Assembly (NCBI GenBank): GCA_002393965.1
Contig: DGSL01000010.1
Span: forward strand, 1-64,000
Reading direction: 5' to 3'
DNA length: 64,000 nucleotides
Source: Bacteroidales bacterium UBA4363
GTDB lineage: Bacteria; Bacteroidota; Bacteroidia; Bacteroidales; Paludibacteraceae
Part shown: positions 7,679 to 16,155 of the stretch, piece after piece
Layout of the letters: every line of letters begins with the position of its first letter
How positions within the stretch are numbered: the first letter of the stretch is position 1
Program-made: the position numbers and the translations under genes
The notes under the pieces: generated by a model
The model's database searches: none
Told to the model about the DNA's origin: nothing
The model's input: only the letters and a program-made list of their open reading frames with translations

Positions 7679-7714
7679 AGACAGAGAGGCAAGGGCTTCT
7701 CTGTCTTTTTTTTT
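7679..7714 (+). terminator. Terminator after tyrA
   Basis: AGACAGAGA (7679-7687) pairs with TCTCTGTCT (7698-7706) and is followed by about ten T. A -7 box TACCTTTG (7715-7722), probably for the next gene, begins directly after it. Confidence 0.8.
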
Positions 7715-7801
7715 TACCTTTGTGCATTCCAAAAACAAAGGGGCAGATTCTGTTTTCCTGCACCCCTCCCTCCTAACGTAAAAAAAAAACGGTCAGACAC
7801 C

Positions 7802-8806
7802 ATGCTACATCAACCACTCCAGACGCCACTATTCATTTTACTATTCCTCTTCTCCGCCGCACTCTCATCCTGCAACGGTCCTGCCGAGTCAAAAGCCGCG
7901 ACCAGCCAACCCACCCCCGTACAAGCGCAAACGAGACCCACGGCAAGCATACCCGAGGAGGCACTTCCCACGATAGAGGCCCGTGACTCCGCCATCTTCG
8001 AGCGATACAAAGAAAAAGCCACGCGTGAACAATGGCAGAAGAAACCGATCTCGGAAATCATCACTCTCACGGGCGACTTTTTCTTAGGCACACCGTATGT
8101 CGGACAAACCCTTGAGAGAGACTATACGAAGGCACTGAAAGAAGGGACGAATGTAAAGGAACGGCTAATCATCAACCTGCACGAAATGGATTGCATGACC
8201 TTCATGGAAAACATACTGGCCCTGGCACGCACCGTCCGTCTGGGTGACATCAGTCTGGATGCCTACTGTCGTCAACTATGCCTGATCCGCTATCGTCAGG
8301 GTCGCATTGACGGATATGCCTCCCGCCTGCACTATACCTCGGACTGGATACGCGACAACGAATCACTGGGCATCGCGCGCGACATCACCCTGCAGATCGG
8401 AGGAATCCCACGCGAGAAGAAACGGGACTGGATGAGCAACCATCCCCAACTCTATGACGCGCTGCGCATGGATCCGTCGCTCATTAAAGACATCCGGAAA
8501 GAAGAAGAACGCTTGTCGCAAACGCCGTTCAACTATATTCCACGCAACAGAATCGACTCCACGGTGCTCTCCGGCATACAAGACGGAGACATGATCACCT
8601 TCACCGCCGAGGGGTCAGGCATTGACTACGCACACGTCGGATTCGCCCACCTGGGAGAAGACGGAATCCTGCATTTCAAGCACTGTTCACTCACCATAAA
8701 GCACGCGCTGACAGACAAACGAAGCATCCCGGGCTATATGTCCAACAAAAAACACTTCGACGGGATGGCCGTATTCCGTGCGACAGACCCCCTGTCAGGA
8801 AATTAA
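7802..8806 (+). CDS. DUF1460 lipoprotein, NlpC/P60-like amidase fold
   Basis: The 334-residue lipoprotein has lipobox LSSC (Cys24). The DUF1460 family is predicted to be papain-like and related to N-acetylmuramoyl-L-alanine amidases and NlpC/P60 peptidases. Likely catalytic residues are Cys131 in HEMDCMTF and His278 in DYAHVGF; RLHYTSDW is another conserved patch. It probably acts on peptidoglycan or its fragments in the periplasm. Promoter box TACCTTTG is at 7715-7722. Activity is inferred from the family. Confidence 0.8.
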   Translation: MLHQPLQTPLFILLFLFSAALSSCNGPAESKAATSQPTPVQAQTRPTASIPEEALPTIEARDSAIFERYKEKATREQWQKKPISEIITLTGDFFLGTPYVGQTLERDYTKALKEGTNVKERLIINLHEMDCMTFMENILALARTVRLGDISLDAYCRQLCLIRYRQGRIDGYASRLHYTSDWIRDNESLGIARDITLQIGGIPREKKRDWMSNHPQLYDALRMDPSLIKDIRKEEERLSQTPFNYIPRNRIDSTVLSGIQDGDMITFTAEGSGIDYAHVGFAHLGEDGILHFKHCSLTIKHALTDKRSIPGYMSNKKHFDGMAVFRATDPLSGN

Positions 8807-8934
8807 GTAGTTTTAAGAACCCTATTTATAAAAAGGCTCGATTATTGCATTCAGCAAAAAGAGTCCCTATCCTCCGAAAAAATCGACAGACACAGGCTCT
8901 CCCATGCCACTAAAAAAAGAAAGATCAACTCTTC

Positions 8935-9993
8935 ATGAAATCAACTTTCTCCATACGAAAATACACATCTCTGCTTCTATCGCTGCTCTGCATTCCTCTT
9001 TCCGCCCTGGCAGACGGCAGTTCGCTATCCAGCAAGACCCTCTCAGACGCCTGGAGCGGAAAAGCGGACGCACAGTACGAACTCGGTCAGGATAACGAGA
9101 CACGAGAAGACACCGACTATGACAAAGCCTTCGAATGGTACTCAAAGGCGGCTCAGCAAAATCACGCCCAAGCACAGTGTGCGATAGGCTACTGCTATAT
9201 GTTCGCACGAGGATGCGACTACAGTCCCAGCAAGGCTGCCGAATGGTTCGAGAAAGCCGCCCAGCAGGAATTTGCTCCGGCACAGAGTGCGCTGGGGCGT
9301 TGCTATGCCAACGGATTCGGTGTGAAGAAAGACCTCAAAAAGGCCTTTTACTGGCAGGAGAAAGCCGCCTCGTACGGAGAAAAAGATGCACAGCGAGAGC
9401 TTGGCATCTACTATGCCAACGGCATTGGCACCCAACCGGACCAAGCCAAGGCGGCCCAGCTATACAGACAAGCCTCAGAACAAGGAGACGCAGACGCGTC
9501 CTACCGGTTAGGGCTATGCTACTTCAGCGGAAACGGTATCGGCATCGACTCCATCAAAGGAATCCAACTCATACGCAAGTCCGCCGAAAACGATTACGCC
9601 CCTGCGCAATACATGCTGGCACGGTGTCTGCTATTCGGCCAAGCCACCGAGCGAGACTTGTCTCAGGCGCGGCGATGGTACAAAAAAGCAGCCGACCTGG
9701 GGTATAACCTTGCGCTGAACGACTTAGCTTATATCTACGCAGATGGCATCGGCGTAACGTCCAGTCTGAACCAAGCACAGAAATACATCGACCAGGCCAT
9801 CGACTCCGAGACCAACCCTCACCTGCTCGCCAACTTCTTCGACTCGAAGGGAGAATTCTACATCAGGCAACGAGAGCCACAAAATGCGTTCCTGATGTAT
9901 AAACACGCCCAGCATCTATGGCCTGACGTTTATGACGACGCAGAGACAGAACTCTCACGTTACTTTGCCGACAGCCCGGATTCTGTACCATAA
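8935..9993 (+). CDS. Secreted Sel1-repeat protein
   Basis: The 352-residue protein has an N-terminal signal peptide (residues about 1-26, ending PLSALADG) and roughly seven Sel1-like repeats of 36 residues. Each repeat has the pattern AQ..LG..Y..G.GV..D..KA..W..KAA (e.g. AQCAIGYCYMFARG, AQSALGRCYANGFG). Sel1 proteins are alpha-solenoid scaffolds for protein interactions in the periplasm. No enzymatic domain is seen and the partner is unknown. It is monocistronic by spacing. Confidence 0.85.
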   Translation: MKSTFSIRKYTSLLLSLLCIPLSALADGSSLSSKTLSDAWSGKADAQYELGQDNETREDTDYDKAFEWYSKAAQQNHAQAQCAIGYCYMFARGCDYSPSKAAEWFEKAAQQEFAPAQSALGRCYANGFGVKKDLKKAFYWQEKAASYGEKDAQRELGIYYANGIGTQPDQAKAAQLYRQASEQGDADASYRLGLCYFSGNGIGIDSIKGIQLIRKSAENDYAPAQYMLARCLLFGQATERDLSQARRWYKKAADLGYNLALNDLAYIYADGIGVTSSLNQAQKYIDQAIDSETNPHLLANFFDSKGEFYIRQREPQNAFLMYKHAQHLWPDVYDDAETELSRYFADSPDSVP

Positions 9994-10074
9994 GCTTCCC
10001 TGCCGACATTCTGAACCAACCCTTTCACAAAGCCGGAAGCCGTCTCTGACCAAGTCTCCGGTTCTTTCTCTTTT

Positions 10075-10105
10075 TTTGCCTTCTCGTAAAAATAATATAT
10101 ATTTG
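10075..10105 (+). promoter_or_regulatory. Promoter of pyrG
   Basis: TTTG (10075-10078) and TATATTTG (10098-10105) are separated by exactly 19 bp. The start codon is about 160 nt further on, so the leader contains the repeat hairpin at 10127-10191. Confidence 0.75.
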
Positions 10106-10126
10106 CGTTTTATTATTTTCAATAGA

Positions 10127-10191
10127 CTTTTTTTGAGCCATGGCATAGTTCAAGCACGCTCGACCTCTGCTCATTGGGCTTACAAAAAAGG
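10127..10191 (+). repeat. Structured repeat unit in the pyrG leader
   Basis: This is a single type A unit preceded by the TTTTCAATAG that precedes most array units. Outer arms are CTTTTTTTG and CAAAAAAGG; AGCC / GGGCT lies inside them. In the inner hairpin, TTCAAGC and GCTCGA replace the TTCGAGT and ACTCGA of the array units, so T-A became C-G with pairing kept there, although one A.C mismatch arose. It lies about 15 nt after the predicted transcription start. Confidence 0.65.
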
Positions 10192-10272
10192 TTCAGGAAT
10201 CATGCCGCATCCCCCAAAACGGCAAGACCACCGCAAGCAGAAAAGCTATAACATCAACACTTCATCATAAAC

Positions 10273-11871
10273 GTGAAAGAGACAAAATACATCTTTGTTA
10301 CAGGCGGAGTAGTATCCTCCCTTGGGAAGGGCATCACCGCCGCCTCACTCGGCAGATTGCTGCAAGCACGTGGGTTCAAGGTTACCAACCAGAAACTTGA
10401 CCCTTACATAAACGTAGATCCGGGTACTCTGAACCCTTATGAACACGGAGAATGCTACGTCACGACGGACGGATATGAGTCTGACCTGGATCTCGGACAT
10501 TACGAGCGATTCCTGAACATAGAAACAACGCGTCACAACAACCTGACAACGGGGCGTGTCTATCAGACGGTCATCAACAAGGAACGCCGCGGAGACTATC
10601 TGGGCAAAACGGTCCAGATCATTCCTCACATCACCGATGAAATCAAGACCAACATCAAAGCGCTCGGAAAAACGGGAGAGTACGACTTCGTCATCACCGA
10701 AATCGGTGGCGTAGTGGGCGACATTGAATCCCTTCCTTTTATCGAAGCGGTACGTCAATTGAAATACGAGCTAGGGAAAAACAGTCTTTTCATCCATCTG
10801 ACCTATGTGCCATTCATTGCCGCAGCCAAGGAGCTGAAGACCAAGCCGACACAACATAGTGTCAAGACCCTGCAGCAGGAAGGAATCCAGCCAGACATCA
10901 TCGTGCTGCGCACCGAGCATCCGATCACAGAAGGCGTGAAACGCAAAGTATCGCAGTTCTGTAATGTGTCGGAAGACGCCGTCATCGAGTCAATGGACTG
11001 TTCGACGATTTACCAGTGTCCTGTAAAGATGCAGGAAGAAGGTCTGGACTGCGTCGTACTCCAAAAGTTCGGAATCACGGATTATCCAGAAGCAGACATG
11101 AAGGAATGGAACGCCTTCCTTGCCAAAATGGAGAAGGCGACTCAAAAAGTCCGAATCGCATTGGTCGGCAAGTACGTGCAACTTCAGGATGCCTATAAAT
11201 CCATCTCCGAGTCCTTGATTCATGCCTGCACCTACAACGACCGTAAGCTGGATCTGGTGTACGTATCCTCAGAAGAGTTGACCAACGAAAACGTCACCGA
11301 GAAGCTGGACGGCATAGAGGGAATCATTGTTGCTCCAGGTTTCGGAAGTCGAGGTATCGAAGGCAAATTCGTTGCCCTGCGATATGCACGAGAAAACGAC
11401 GTACCGTGTCTCGGTATCTGCCTGGGCATGCAATGTATGGCTATCGAGTTTGCCCGCAACGTTTTAGGGTACGCAGATGCCAATTCGACAGAAATAGACC
11501 CAACGACGCGTCACAACATCGTGGACATCATGGAAGAACAGAAGAACGTCCTGAATCTCGGAGGTTCGATGCGTTTGGGAGCCTATTCATGCAAACTAAA
11601 GAGCGGAACACTTGCAAACCGCATATATGGTACCGACATGGTAAAGGAACGCCATCGTCACCGCTTTGAGTTCAACTCTGACTATCGCGAACAGTTTGAG
11701 AAGGCAGGTATGATATGCTCGGGAGAAAATCCTGACACTGGATTGGTCGAAATAATCGAGATGCCAGACAAGAAATTCTTCCTTGGCACACAGTTCCATC
11801 CGGAATACAATTCGACCGTACTGCGTCCCAACCCCCTCTTCCTCTCATTCATAAAGACCATCATTTCATAA
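10273..11871 (+). CDS. pyrG: CTP synthase
   Basis: The 532-residue cytosolic enzyme aminates UTP to CTP with glutamine. The N-terminal synthetase domain opens with TGGVVSSLGKGITAASLG. The C-terminal class I glutamine amidotransferase has the nucleophile elbow CLGICLGMQ and the His-Glu pair in GTQFHPEYNS. The start is GTG (10273), since MKETKYIFVTGG matches the family N-terminus. A strong promoter and a repeat hairpin lie upstream. yidC follows after 58 bp. Confidence 0.96.
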   Translation: MKETKYIFVTGGVVSSLGKGITAASLGRLLQARGFKVTNQKLDPYINVDPGTLNPYEHGECYVTTDGYESDLDLGHYERFLNIETTRHNNLTTGRVYQTVINKERRGDYLGKTVQIIPHITDEIKTNIKALGKTGEYDFVITEIGGVVGDIESLPFIEAVRQLKYELGKNSLFIHLTYVPFIAAAKELKTKPTQHSVKTLQQEGIQPDIIVLRTEHPITEGVKRKVSQFCNVSEDAVIESMDCSTIYQCPVKMQEEGLDCVVLQKFGITDYPEADMKEWNAFLAKMEKATQKVRIALVGKYVQLQDAYKSISESLIHACTYNDRKLDLVYVSSEELTNENVTEKLDGIEGIIVAPGFGSRGIEGKFVALRYARENDVPCLGICLGMQCMAIEFARNVLGYADANSTEIDPTTRHNIVDIMEEQKNVLNLGGSMRLGAYSCKLKSGTLANRIYGTDMVKERHRHRFEFNSDYREQFEKAGMICSGENPDTGLVEIIEMPDKKFFLGTQFHPEYNSTVLRPNPLFLSFIKTIIS

Positions 11872-11929
11872 CAAACACATTCAGGAGGAGAGTTCGGATA
11901 AAACGCAGACTCCTTCAGACTTCAGTCAC

Positions 11930-13861
11930 ATGGATAAAAACACCATCATCGGATTCGTCCTTATCGCGCTGATATTGTTCGGATTCCAATACTTCAATCA
12001 ACCGAGTGAGGAAGAGATTGCGGCTACGAGACAGCAGCAGGAACAAATGCTGAAGCAGCAAGCCGAGAAAGACTCACTGGAATCAGCCGTAAAACAGCAG
12101 AGCGCGCTCCTTACGGACTCGGTAAAAGCAGCAGCCGAAGCAGACTCTGCGCTCAATGCCCGCCTTGGTGAGTTTGCTCCTGCCTCAACAGGGAACGACA
12201 ACGCGTTCACTTTGGAAAACGACAAGATCATGCTCTGCATCCGTTCGAAAGGAGGGCAAATCGTGTCGGCACGTCTGAAGGAATTCACGACCAACTCCGG
12301 AGATTCACTGCTGCTGTTCAATGCCACTAAAGACGGATCGTCCTATTCCTTCCGTTTCATCACCAATTCGGACCGCATCATCGACACCCGAGAACTGTAT
12401 TTCCAACAGGTCGGAAGCACAGAAAGAAAAGGAGACAAAACGACTCTCACAATCCGTGTGACCACGACAACCGATGCATGGATTGATTATGTCTACAGTC
12501 TCAGAGACGGAGACTACATGGTCGGCTACGAAGTACGTCCCCACAATCTGCAAAAGGTTGTACGCACGAACCAGCCTTCGATACAGATGCTCTGGACATC
12601 TAAAATCCGGCAGCAGGAACGTTCGAAAAAATTTGAGAACCGTTATGCCCAACTGTTCTACAAGCCAGAAGGAGATGACCCGGAAAGCCTTTCCGCAACA
12701 TCGGACGATGACGAAGAGATCAACACCAACGTAAAATGGGTAGCCTTCAAGGATCAGTTCTTCTCTTCGGTTCTGATTGCAGACAAACCTTTCAGTTCCG
12801 TCCGAGTCGAGTCGAAGATGATTGACAATGACCCTGTTTACCTGAAAACGTATAAAGCAGACGTAGACGTTCCGTTCGACGTAACAGGAAAAGAACTGAC
12901 ATCCTTCCGTTTTTATTTCGGTCCCAATGACTTCTCCCTGCTAAAGTCGTACGACAAAGACGCAGAAGACGAAAAAGACGAATTGCAACTGGACGAGTTG
13001 GTCTATCTGGGATGGGCCATCTTCGGATGGATCAACGAATACGTCGTCATTCCAATCTTCAACTTCCTGGGGCGGTACATCAACTCGATGGGCATTATCA
13101 TCCTTCTCTTGACCCTCTTCATCAAGCTGATCATCTTCCCACTGACCTACAAGTCGTATCTATCGACAGCCAAGATGCGTGTCCTGAAACCGGAAATCGA
13201 AGCAATCAACAAGAAACATGAAGGCAGCAACAAGATGCAGGAGCGCCAGCAGGCGACGATGATGCTTTATCGTGAAGCCGGGGTCAATCCAATGGGAGGA
13301 TGTCTCCCGATGCTGCTACAAATGCCGGTACTTTTCGCTATGTTCATGTTCTTCCCGGCAGCCATCGAACTGCGTCAGCAGTCCTTCCTCTGGGCAGAGG
13401 ACCTCTCCTCCTACGATGCGATCGTAGAATGGAATGCGCAGATACCTTTCATCTCCGAATACTTCGGCAACCATCTTTCGCTGTTCTGTCTCTTGATGAC
13501 GGTAACGAACCTTATCTACACCCACATCAACATGAAGAACACCGACACAGGACAAAATCAGATGCCAGGAATGAAGTACATGATGTATTTCATGCCTATC
13601 ATGTTCCTGTTCATTTTCAATGACTATGCTTCTGGTCTCTCCTACTATTACTTCCTCTCGACCCTGATTACCATTGCCCAAACGATGCTATTCCGGGTAT
13701 TCATCAACGAGGACAAGCTACGAGCTCAGATACAGGAGAACCGCAAGAATCCGAAAAAAATGAAGAAATCCAAGTTCATGCAGCGATTAGAGGACATGCA
13801 GAAGCAACAACAGGCATACCAAAGGCAACAAGCCAAGGAACGCTCCAAACAAAACCGATAA
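11930..13861 (+). CDS. yidC: Membrane protein insertase YidC
   Basis: The 643-residue protein inserts and folds inner membrane proteins with or without SecYEG. It shows an N-terminal membrane anchor (IIGFVLIALILFGFQYF), a large periplasmic domain typical of Gram-negative YidC (about 60-350), and a C-terminal five-helix insertase core (from about 360, including YREAGVNPMGGCLPMLLQMP). A basic, Gln-rich cytosolic tail may contact the ribosome. The pyrG-yidC order is common in Bacteroidales. A terminator follows at 13882. Confidence 0.96.
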   Translation: MDKNTIIGFVLIALILFGFQYFNQPSEEEIAATRQQQEQMLKQQAEKDSLESAVKQQSALLTDSVKAAAEADSALNARLGEFAPASTGNDNAFTLENDKIMLCIRSKGGQIVSARLKEFTTNSGDSLLLFNATKDGSSYSFRFITNSDRIIDTRELYFQQVGSTERKGDKTTLTIRVTTTTDAWIDYVYSLRDGDYMVGYEVRPHNLQKVVRTNQPSIQMLWTSKIRQQERSKKFENRYAQLFYKPEGDDPESLSATSDDDEEINTNVKWVAFKDQFFSSVLIADKPFSSVRVESKMIDNDPVYLKTYKADVDVPFDVTGKELTSFRFYFGPNDFSLLKSYDKDAEDEKDELQLDELVYLGWAIFGWINEYVVIPIFNFLGRYINSMGIIILLLTLFIKLIIFPLTYKSYLSTAKMRVLKPEIEAINKKHEGSNKMQERQQATMMLYREAGVNPMGGCLPMLLQMPVLFAMFMFFPAAIELRQQSFLWAEDLSSYDAIVEWNAQIPFISEYFGNHLSLFCLLMTVTNLIYTHINMKNTDTGQNQMPGMKYMMYFMPIMFLFIFNDYASGLSYYYFLSTLITIAQTMLFRVFINEDKLRAQIQENRKNPKKMKKSKFMQRLEDMQKQQQAYQRQQAKERSKQNR

Positions 13862-13881
13862 ACATACAAGCCCCCCCTTAT

Positions 13882-13928
13882 ATCGTACGACATCATCACT
13901 CCATGAAAGATGTCGTACGATGTTTTTT
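13882..13928 (+). terminator. Terminator after yidC
   Basis: ATCGTACGACATC (13882-13894) pairs perfectly with GATGTCGTACGAT (13909-13921), followed by GTTTTTTC. Confidence 0.9.
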
Positions 13929-13955
13929 CTATCCGCTGTTTTTTTTCGACAAACA

Positions 13956-13986
13956 TTTGTTTGGAATGAAAATTTAGGTATCTTTG
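13956..13986 (+). promoter_or_regulatory. Promoter of tRNA-Gln
   Basis: TTTG (13956-13959) and TATCTTTG (13979-13986) are separated by exactly 19 bp. Confidence 0.75.
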
Positions 13987-14027
13987 CACCCGCAACATCG
14001 GAACGTGATTCTCGTCCGACGATAGAT

Positions 14028-14098
14028 TGTCCAATGGTGTAATGGTAGCACTACAGATTCTGGTTCTGTCTGTCTGGGTTCGAGTCCTGGTTGGACAA
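14028..14098 (+). tRNA. tRNA-Gln (anticodon CTG)
   Basis: Acceptor arms are TGTCCAA (14028-14034) and TTGGACA (14091-14097), with discriminator A. The anticodon arm is ACAGA-TTCTGGT-TCTGT with anticodon CTG, and the T arm contains GGTTCGAGTCC. CCA is not fully encoded. Confidence 0.92.
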
Positions 14099-14202
14099 CA
14101 CAAGAAAGACCTCAACAAGCACTCCTTGCTGGGGTCTTTTTCTTTTCCATTGATCACATCGTTTTTTTGAGGAGCGCGTTTTCTGATTTCCGAAAAATAA
14201 AT

Positions 14203-14210
14203 TATCTTTG
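14203..14210 (+). promoter_or_regulatory. -7 box of the L31 gene
   Basis: TATCTTTG matches TAnnTTTG. The position expected for the -33 box holds TTTC. Confidence 0.55.
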
Positions 14211-14287
14211 CAGCCGTTTATGTTGTACAAGGTCCGATTCGAGACCCCAGCCAACGCATTATTAACTATAGATTCCTAACAAAAAAA

Positions 14288-14539
14288 ATGAAAAAAGGTA
14301 TTCACCCAGACAACTACAGAGTCGTTGTTTTCAAGGACATGTCAAATGGCGAAATGTTTGTTTCCCGCTCAACGGCAGCATCGAAAGAAACCATTGAATA
14401 TAACGGCGAAACCCTTCCGCTGATCAAGTTGGATATTTCCTCTTCCTCTCACCCATTCTATACAGGAAAAGCCAACCTCGTTGACACCGCAGGACGCGTT
14501 GACAAGTTCAACTCCCGTTACGGAAACCGCAAGAAATAA
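14288..14539 (+). CDS. rpmE2: 50S ribosomal protein L31 type B
   Basis: The 83-residue protein starts [15 protein letters not shown] and contains [10 protein letters not shown] and DKFNSRYG, typical of L31. It has no cysteine, so it is the zinc-independent (type B) form. It binds the large subunit near the central protuberance. It has its own promoter and a strong terminator, so it is monocistronic. Confidence 0.95.
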   Translation: MKKGIHPDNYRVVVFKDMSNGEMFVSRSTAASKETIEYNGETLPLIKLDISSSSHPFYTGKANLVDTAGRVDKFNSRYGNRKK

Positions 14540-14559
14540 GCATCAAAAAATATCAGGGG

Positions 14560-14597
14560 AAAGACCTTGCCAAGATTGGCAAGGTCTTTTTTTTTAT
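14560..14597 (+). terminator. Terminator after rpmE2
   Basis: AAAGACCTTGCCAA pairs with TTGGCAAGGTCTTT across a very short loop (the central bases GAT and a shared T), followed by a long T run. Confidence 0.9.
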
Positions 14598-14604
14598 CGT
14601 TCAA

Positions 14605-15070
14605 TTTCATTAGGCCTTTTTTGAGCCATGGCATAGTTCGAGTAAACTCGACCTCTGCTCATCTGGCTTTCAAAAAAGGTTCATTTTCAATAGTCCTTTT
14701 TTGAGCCATGGCATAGTTCGAGTAAACTCGACCTCTGCTCATCTGGCTTAACAAAAAGGTTCATTTTCAATAGTCCTTTTCTCGCCTCAGCATAACCCAA
14801 ATAATTTTGGCTTCTGCTTTCGGCTTAACGAAAAGGTTCATTTTCAATAGACCTTTTCTCGCCTCAGCATAACCCAAATAATTTTGGCTTCTGCTTTCGG
14901 CTTAACGAAAAGGTTCAATTTCATTAGTCCTTTTTTCGCCATGGCAAAGTTCAAACAAGTTTGACTTTGCTCATCTGGCTTAACAAAAAGGTTCATTTTC
15001 AATAGTCCTTTTCTCGCCTCAGCATAACCCAAATAATTTTGGCTTCTGCTTTCGGCTTAACGAAAAGGTT
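14605..15070 (+). repeat. Tandem array of six structured hairpin repeats
   Basis: The cores lie at 14615-14679, 14695-14759, 14775-14836, 14852-14913, 14929-14991 and 15007-15068, so unit starts are 77-80 bp apart. The linkers read TTCATTTTCAATAG or TTCAATTTCATTAG. Each core has an outer stem (CCTTTTTT...AAAAAAGG or CCTTTTC...GAAAAGG) and an inner hairpin. Units 1 and 2 have TCGAGT AA ACTCGA. Units 3, 4 and 6 have CCAAA..TTTTGG. Unit 5 has GCAAAGT.CAAAC AA GTTTG.CTTTGC. Stem bases change in both arms together, while loop and joint segments (CATAG/CATAAC, CTCATCTGGCTT/CTTTCGGCTT) are conserved. Minus-strand open frames across it (e.g. 14844-15032) are by-products of the repeat. No gene is present between 14540 and 15208. 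Confidence 0.85.
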
Positions 15071-15208
15071 CTGAATATAAGGCCATTCGGTATCTGTCGT
15101 CTTTTGAATATAGGAATAGTCAGCATTTTGGCAAGGTCTTTGTTTTTACAAAAATGACATAAACACACTGGCAATCCAGATTTTTTAACCCACAAATGCT
15201 TAATTGCC

Positions 15209-15370
15209 ATGAAAAAACATCTCATCCTTCTCGTTGCACTGATCCTGACGACCTTACTCAACTCTTGCATCATACTGGATGACGGGTATTACGGAACCTA
15301 CCATCATCATTACAGTGCACCGCCACCTCCTCACCACCATCCTCACCCTCATCATCACTATCGTCGTTAA
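15209..15370 (+). CDS. Very small His/Pro-rich lipoprotein
   Basis: The 53-residue frame begins MKKHLILLVALILTTLLNSC, a type II signal peptide with Cys20 in LNSC. The mature part is about 34 residues long and carries ten histidines, four Tyr and six Pro (HHHYSAPPPPHHHPHPHHHY), then RR. The composition suggests binding of transition metals at the cell surface or in the periplasm, but no family is recognised. It lies between the repeat array and another small lipoprotein gene. Confidence 0.6.
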   Translation: MKKHLILLVALILTTLLNSCIILDDGYYGTYHHHYSAPPPPHHHPHPHHHYRR

Positions 15371-15506
15371 ACCAAACATTGCCGTTACCGACCACTTTAC
15401 CTTCTTCCGGTTTCGTCATATCAAAAGAAGAAGTAGCAACAAAGAATAAATTTACTCAAAGACAAAGTTTGGCAAGATAATTGCATTCACATACAAAAAC
15501 ATAACT

Positions 15507-15842
15507 ATGAAAAAAGTCGTCAAAATATTACTTCCGCTATTGCTTTTATTCTCGTTGACGGCCTGTGTCGTAGAAAACGACCATGACCGCATCGTTACGG
15601 TGACAAACGAGATGGGAAAGTCGATAGTAGTAAGTATCAATACGTTTGACGTTGACGAACCAACCGTTGTCATTCCTCCTCACGCATCAGTGGACTTCAT
15701 CACCAACGACAACGTGTTACAGGTCCTGCATTATAAAATCTACGGATACTCTCTCGTGTACGATGTTGGTATCGACTTACTCGCCTACCACAGTTACATC
15801 GACATTCTGGGGTCCGGAGGAGACATTGTCATAACAGATTGA
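15507..15842 (+). CDS. Small lipoprotein of unknown function
   Basis: The 111-residue protein has a clear lipoprotein signal (MKKVVKILLPLLLLFSLTAC, Cys20). The mature part is mostly beta-strand-like (IVTVTNEMGKSIVVSINTF, VVIPPHASVDFIT) and may form a small immunoglobulin-like or beta-sandwich fold. I do not recognise the family. It is followed by a terminator at 15907, so it is probably monocistronic. Confidence 0.65.
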   Translation: MKKVVKILLPLLLLFSLTACVVENDHDRIVTVTNEMGKSIVVSINTFDVDEPTVVIPPHASVDFITNDNVLQVLHYKIYGYSLVYDVGIDLLAYHSYIDILGSGGDIVITD

Positions 15843-15906
15843 AAATCATTTTTGCACCCTATATAAAACTAGGTTTTAAGCATAATTGTTTTAGTTATTG
15901 AATCAG

Positions 15907-15946
15907 AAAAGAGGGCGAAACTACCGTTTCGTCCTCTTTTCTTTTC
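15907..15946 (+). terminator. Terminator after the small lipoprotein
   Basis: AAAAGAGGGCGAAAC pairs with GTTTCGTCCTCTTTT (one G-U) across a four-base loop, followed by CTTTTCC. The rest of the 15842-16155 gap holds only the purU -7 box TATATTTG at 16121-16128. Confidence 0.85.
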
Positions 15947-16155
15947 CTATCTTCTCCCAGCGTTCTTTTATCAGGAAACTTCCATTTCTTTGATCAGCTT
16001 AGCCGACACACCTCCAACATCAGTAAAAAGAAACTTTTTTTATTAAGAAAGGCAAAGAAAGATTCTTTCTCACACGCATTATTTTCGACAGGACAACCCA
16101 TGAAACATTTCGTTTTTTCTTATATTTGTACAATATACTGAAGTTAAAGAGCACC

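Noticed and set aside
13726..14254. Minus-strand frames across yidC end and tRNA-Gln
   Set aside because: The SNQDSNPDRQNQNL-like ending is the reverse of the tRNA gene, a common artefact.
14844..15032. Minus-strand frames with motif NLFVKP repeated
   Set aside because: The repetition comes from the DNA repeat array; there is no independent sign of translation.
14605..15070. CRISPR array
   Set aside because: The period is about 78-80 bp and the near-constant unit is itself palindromic; linkers are conserved and not unique, and no cas genes are nearby.
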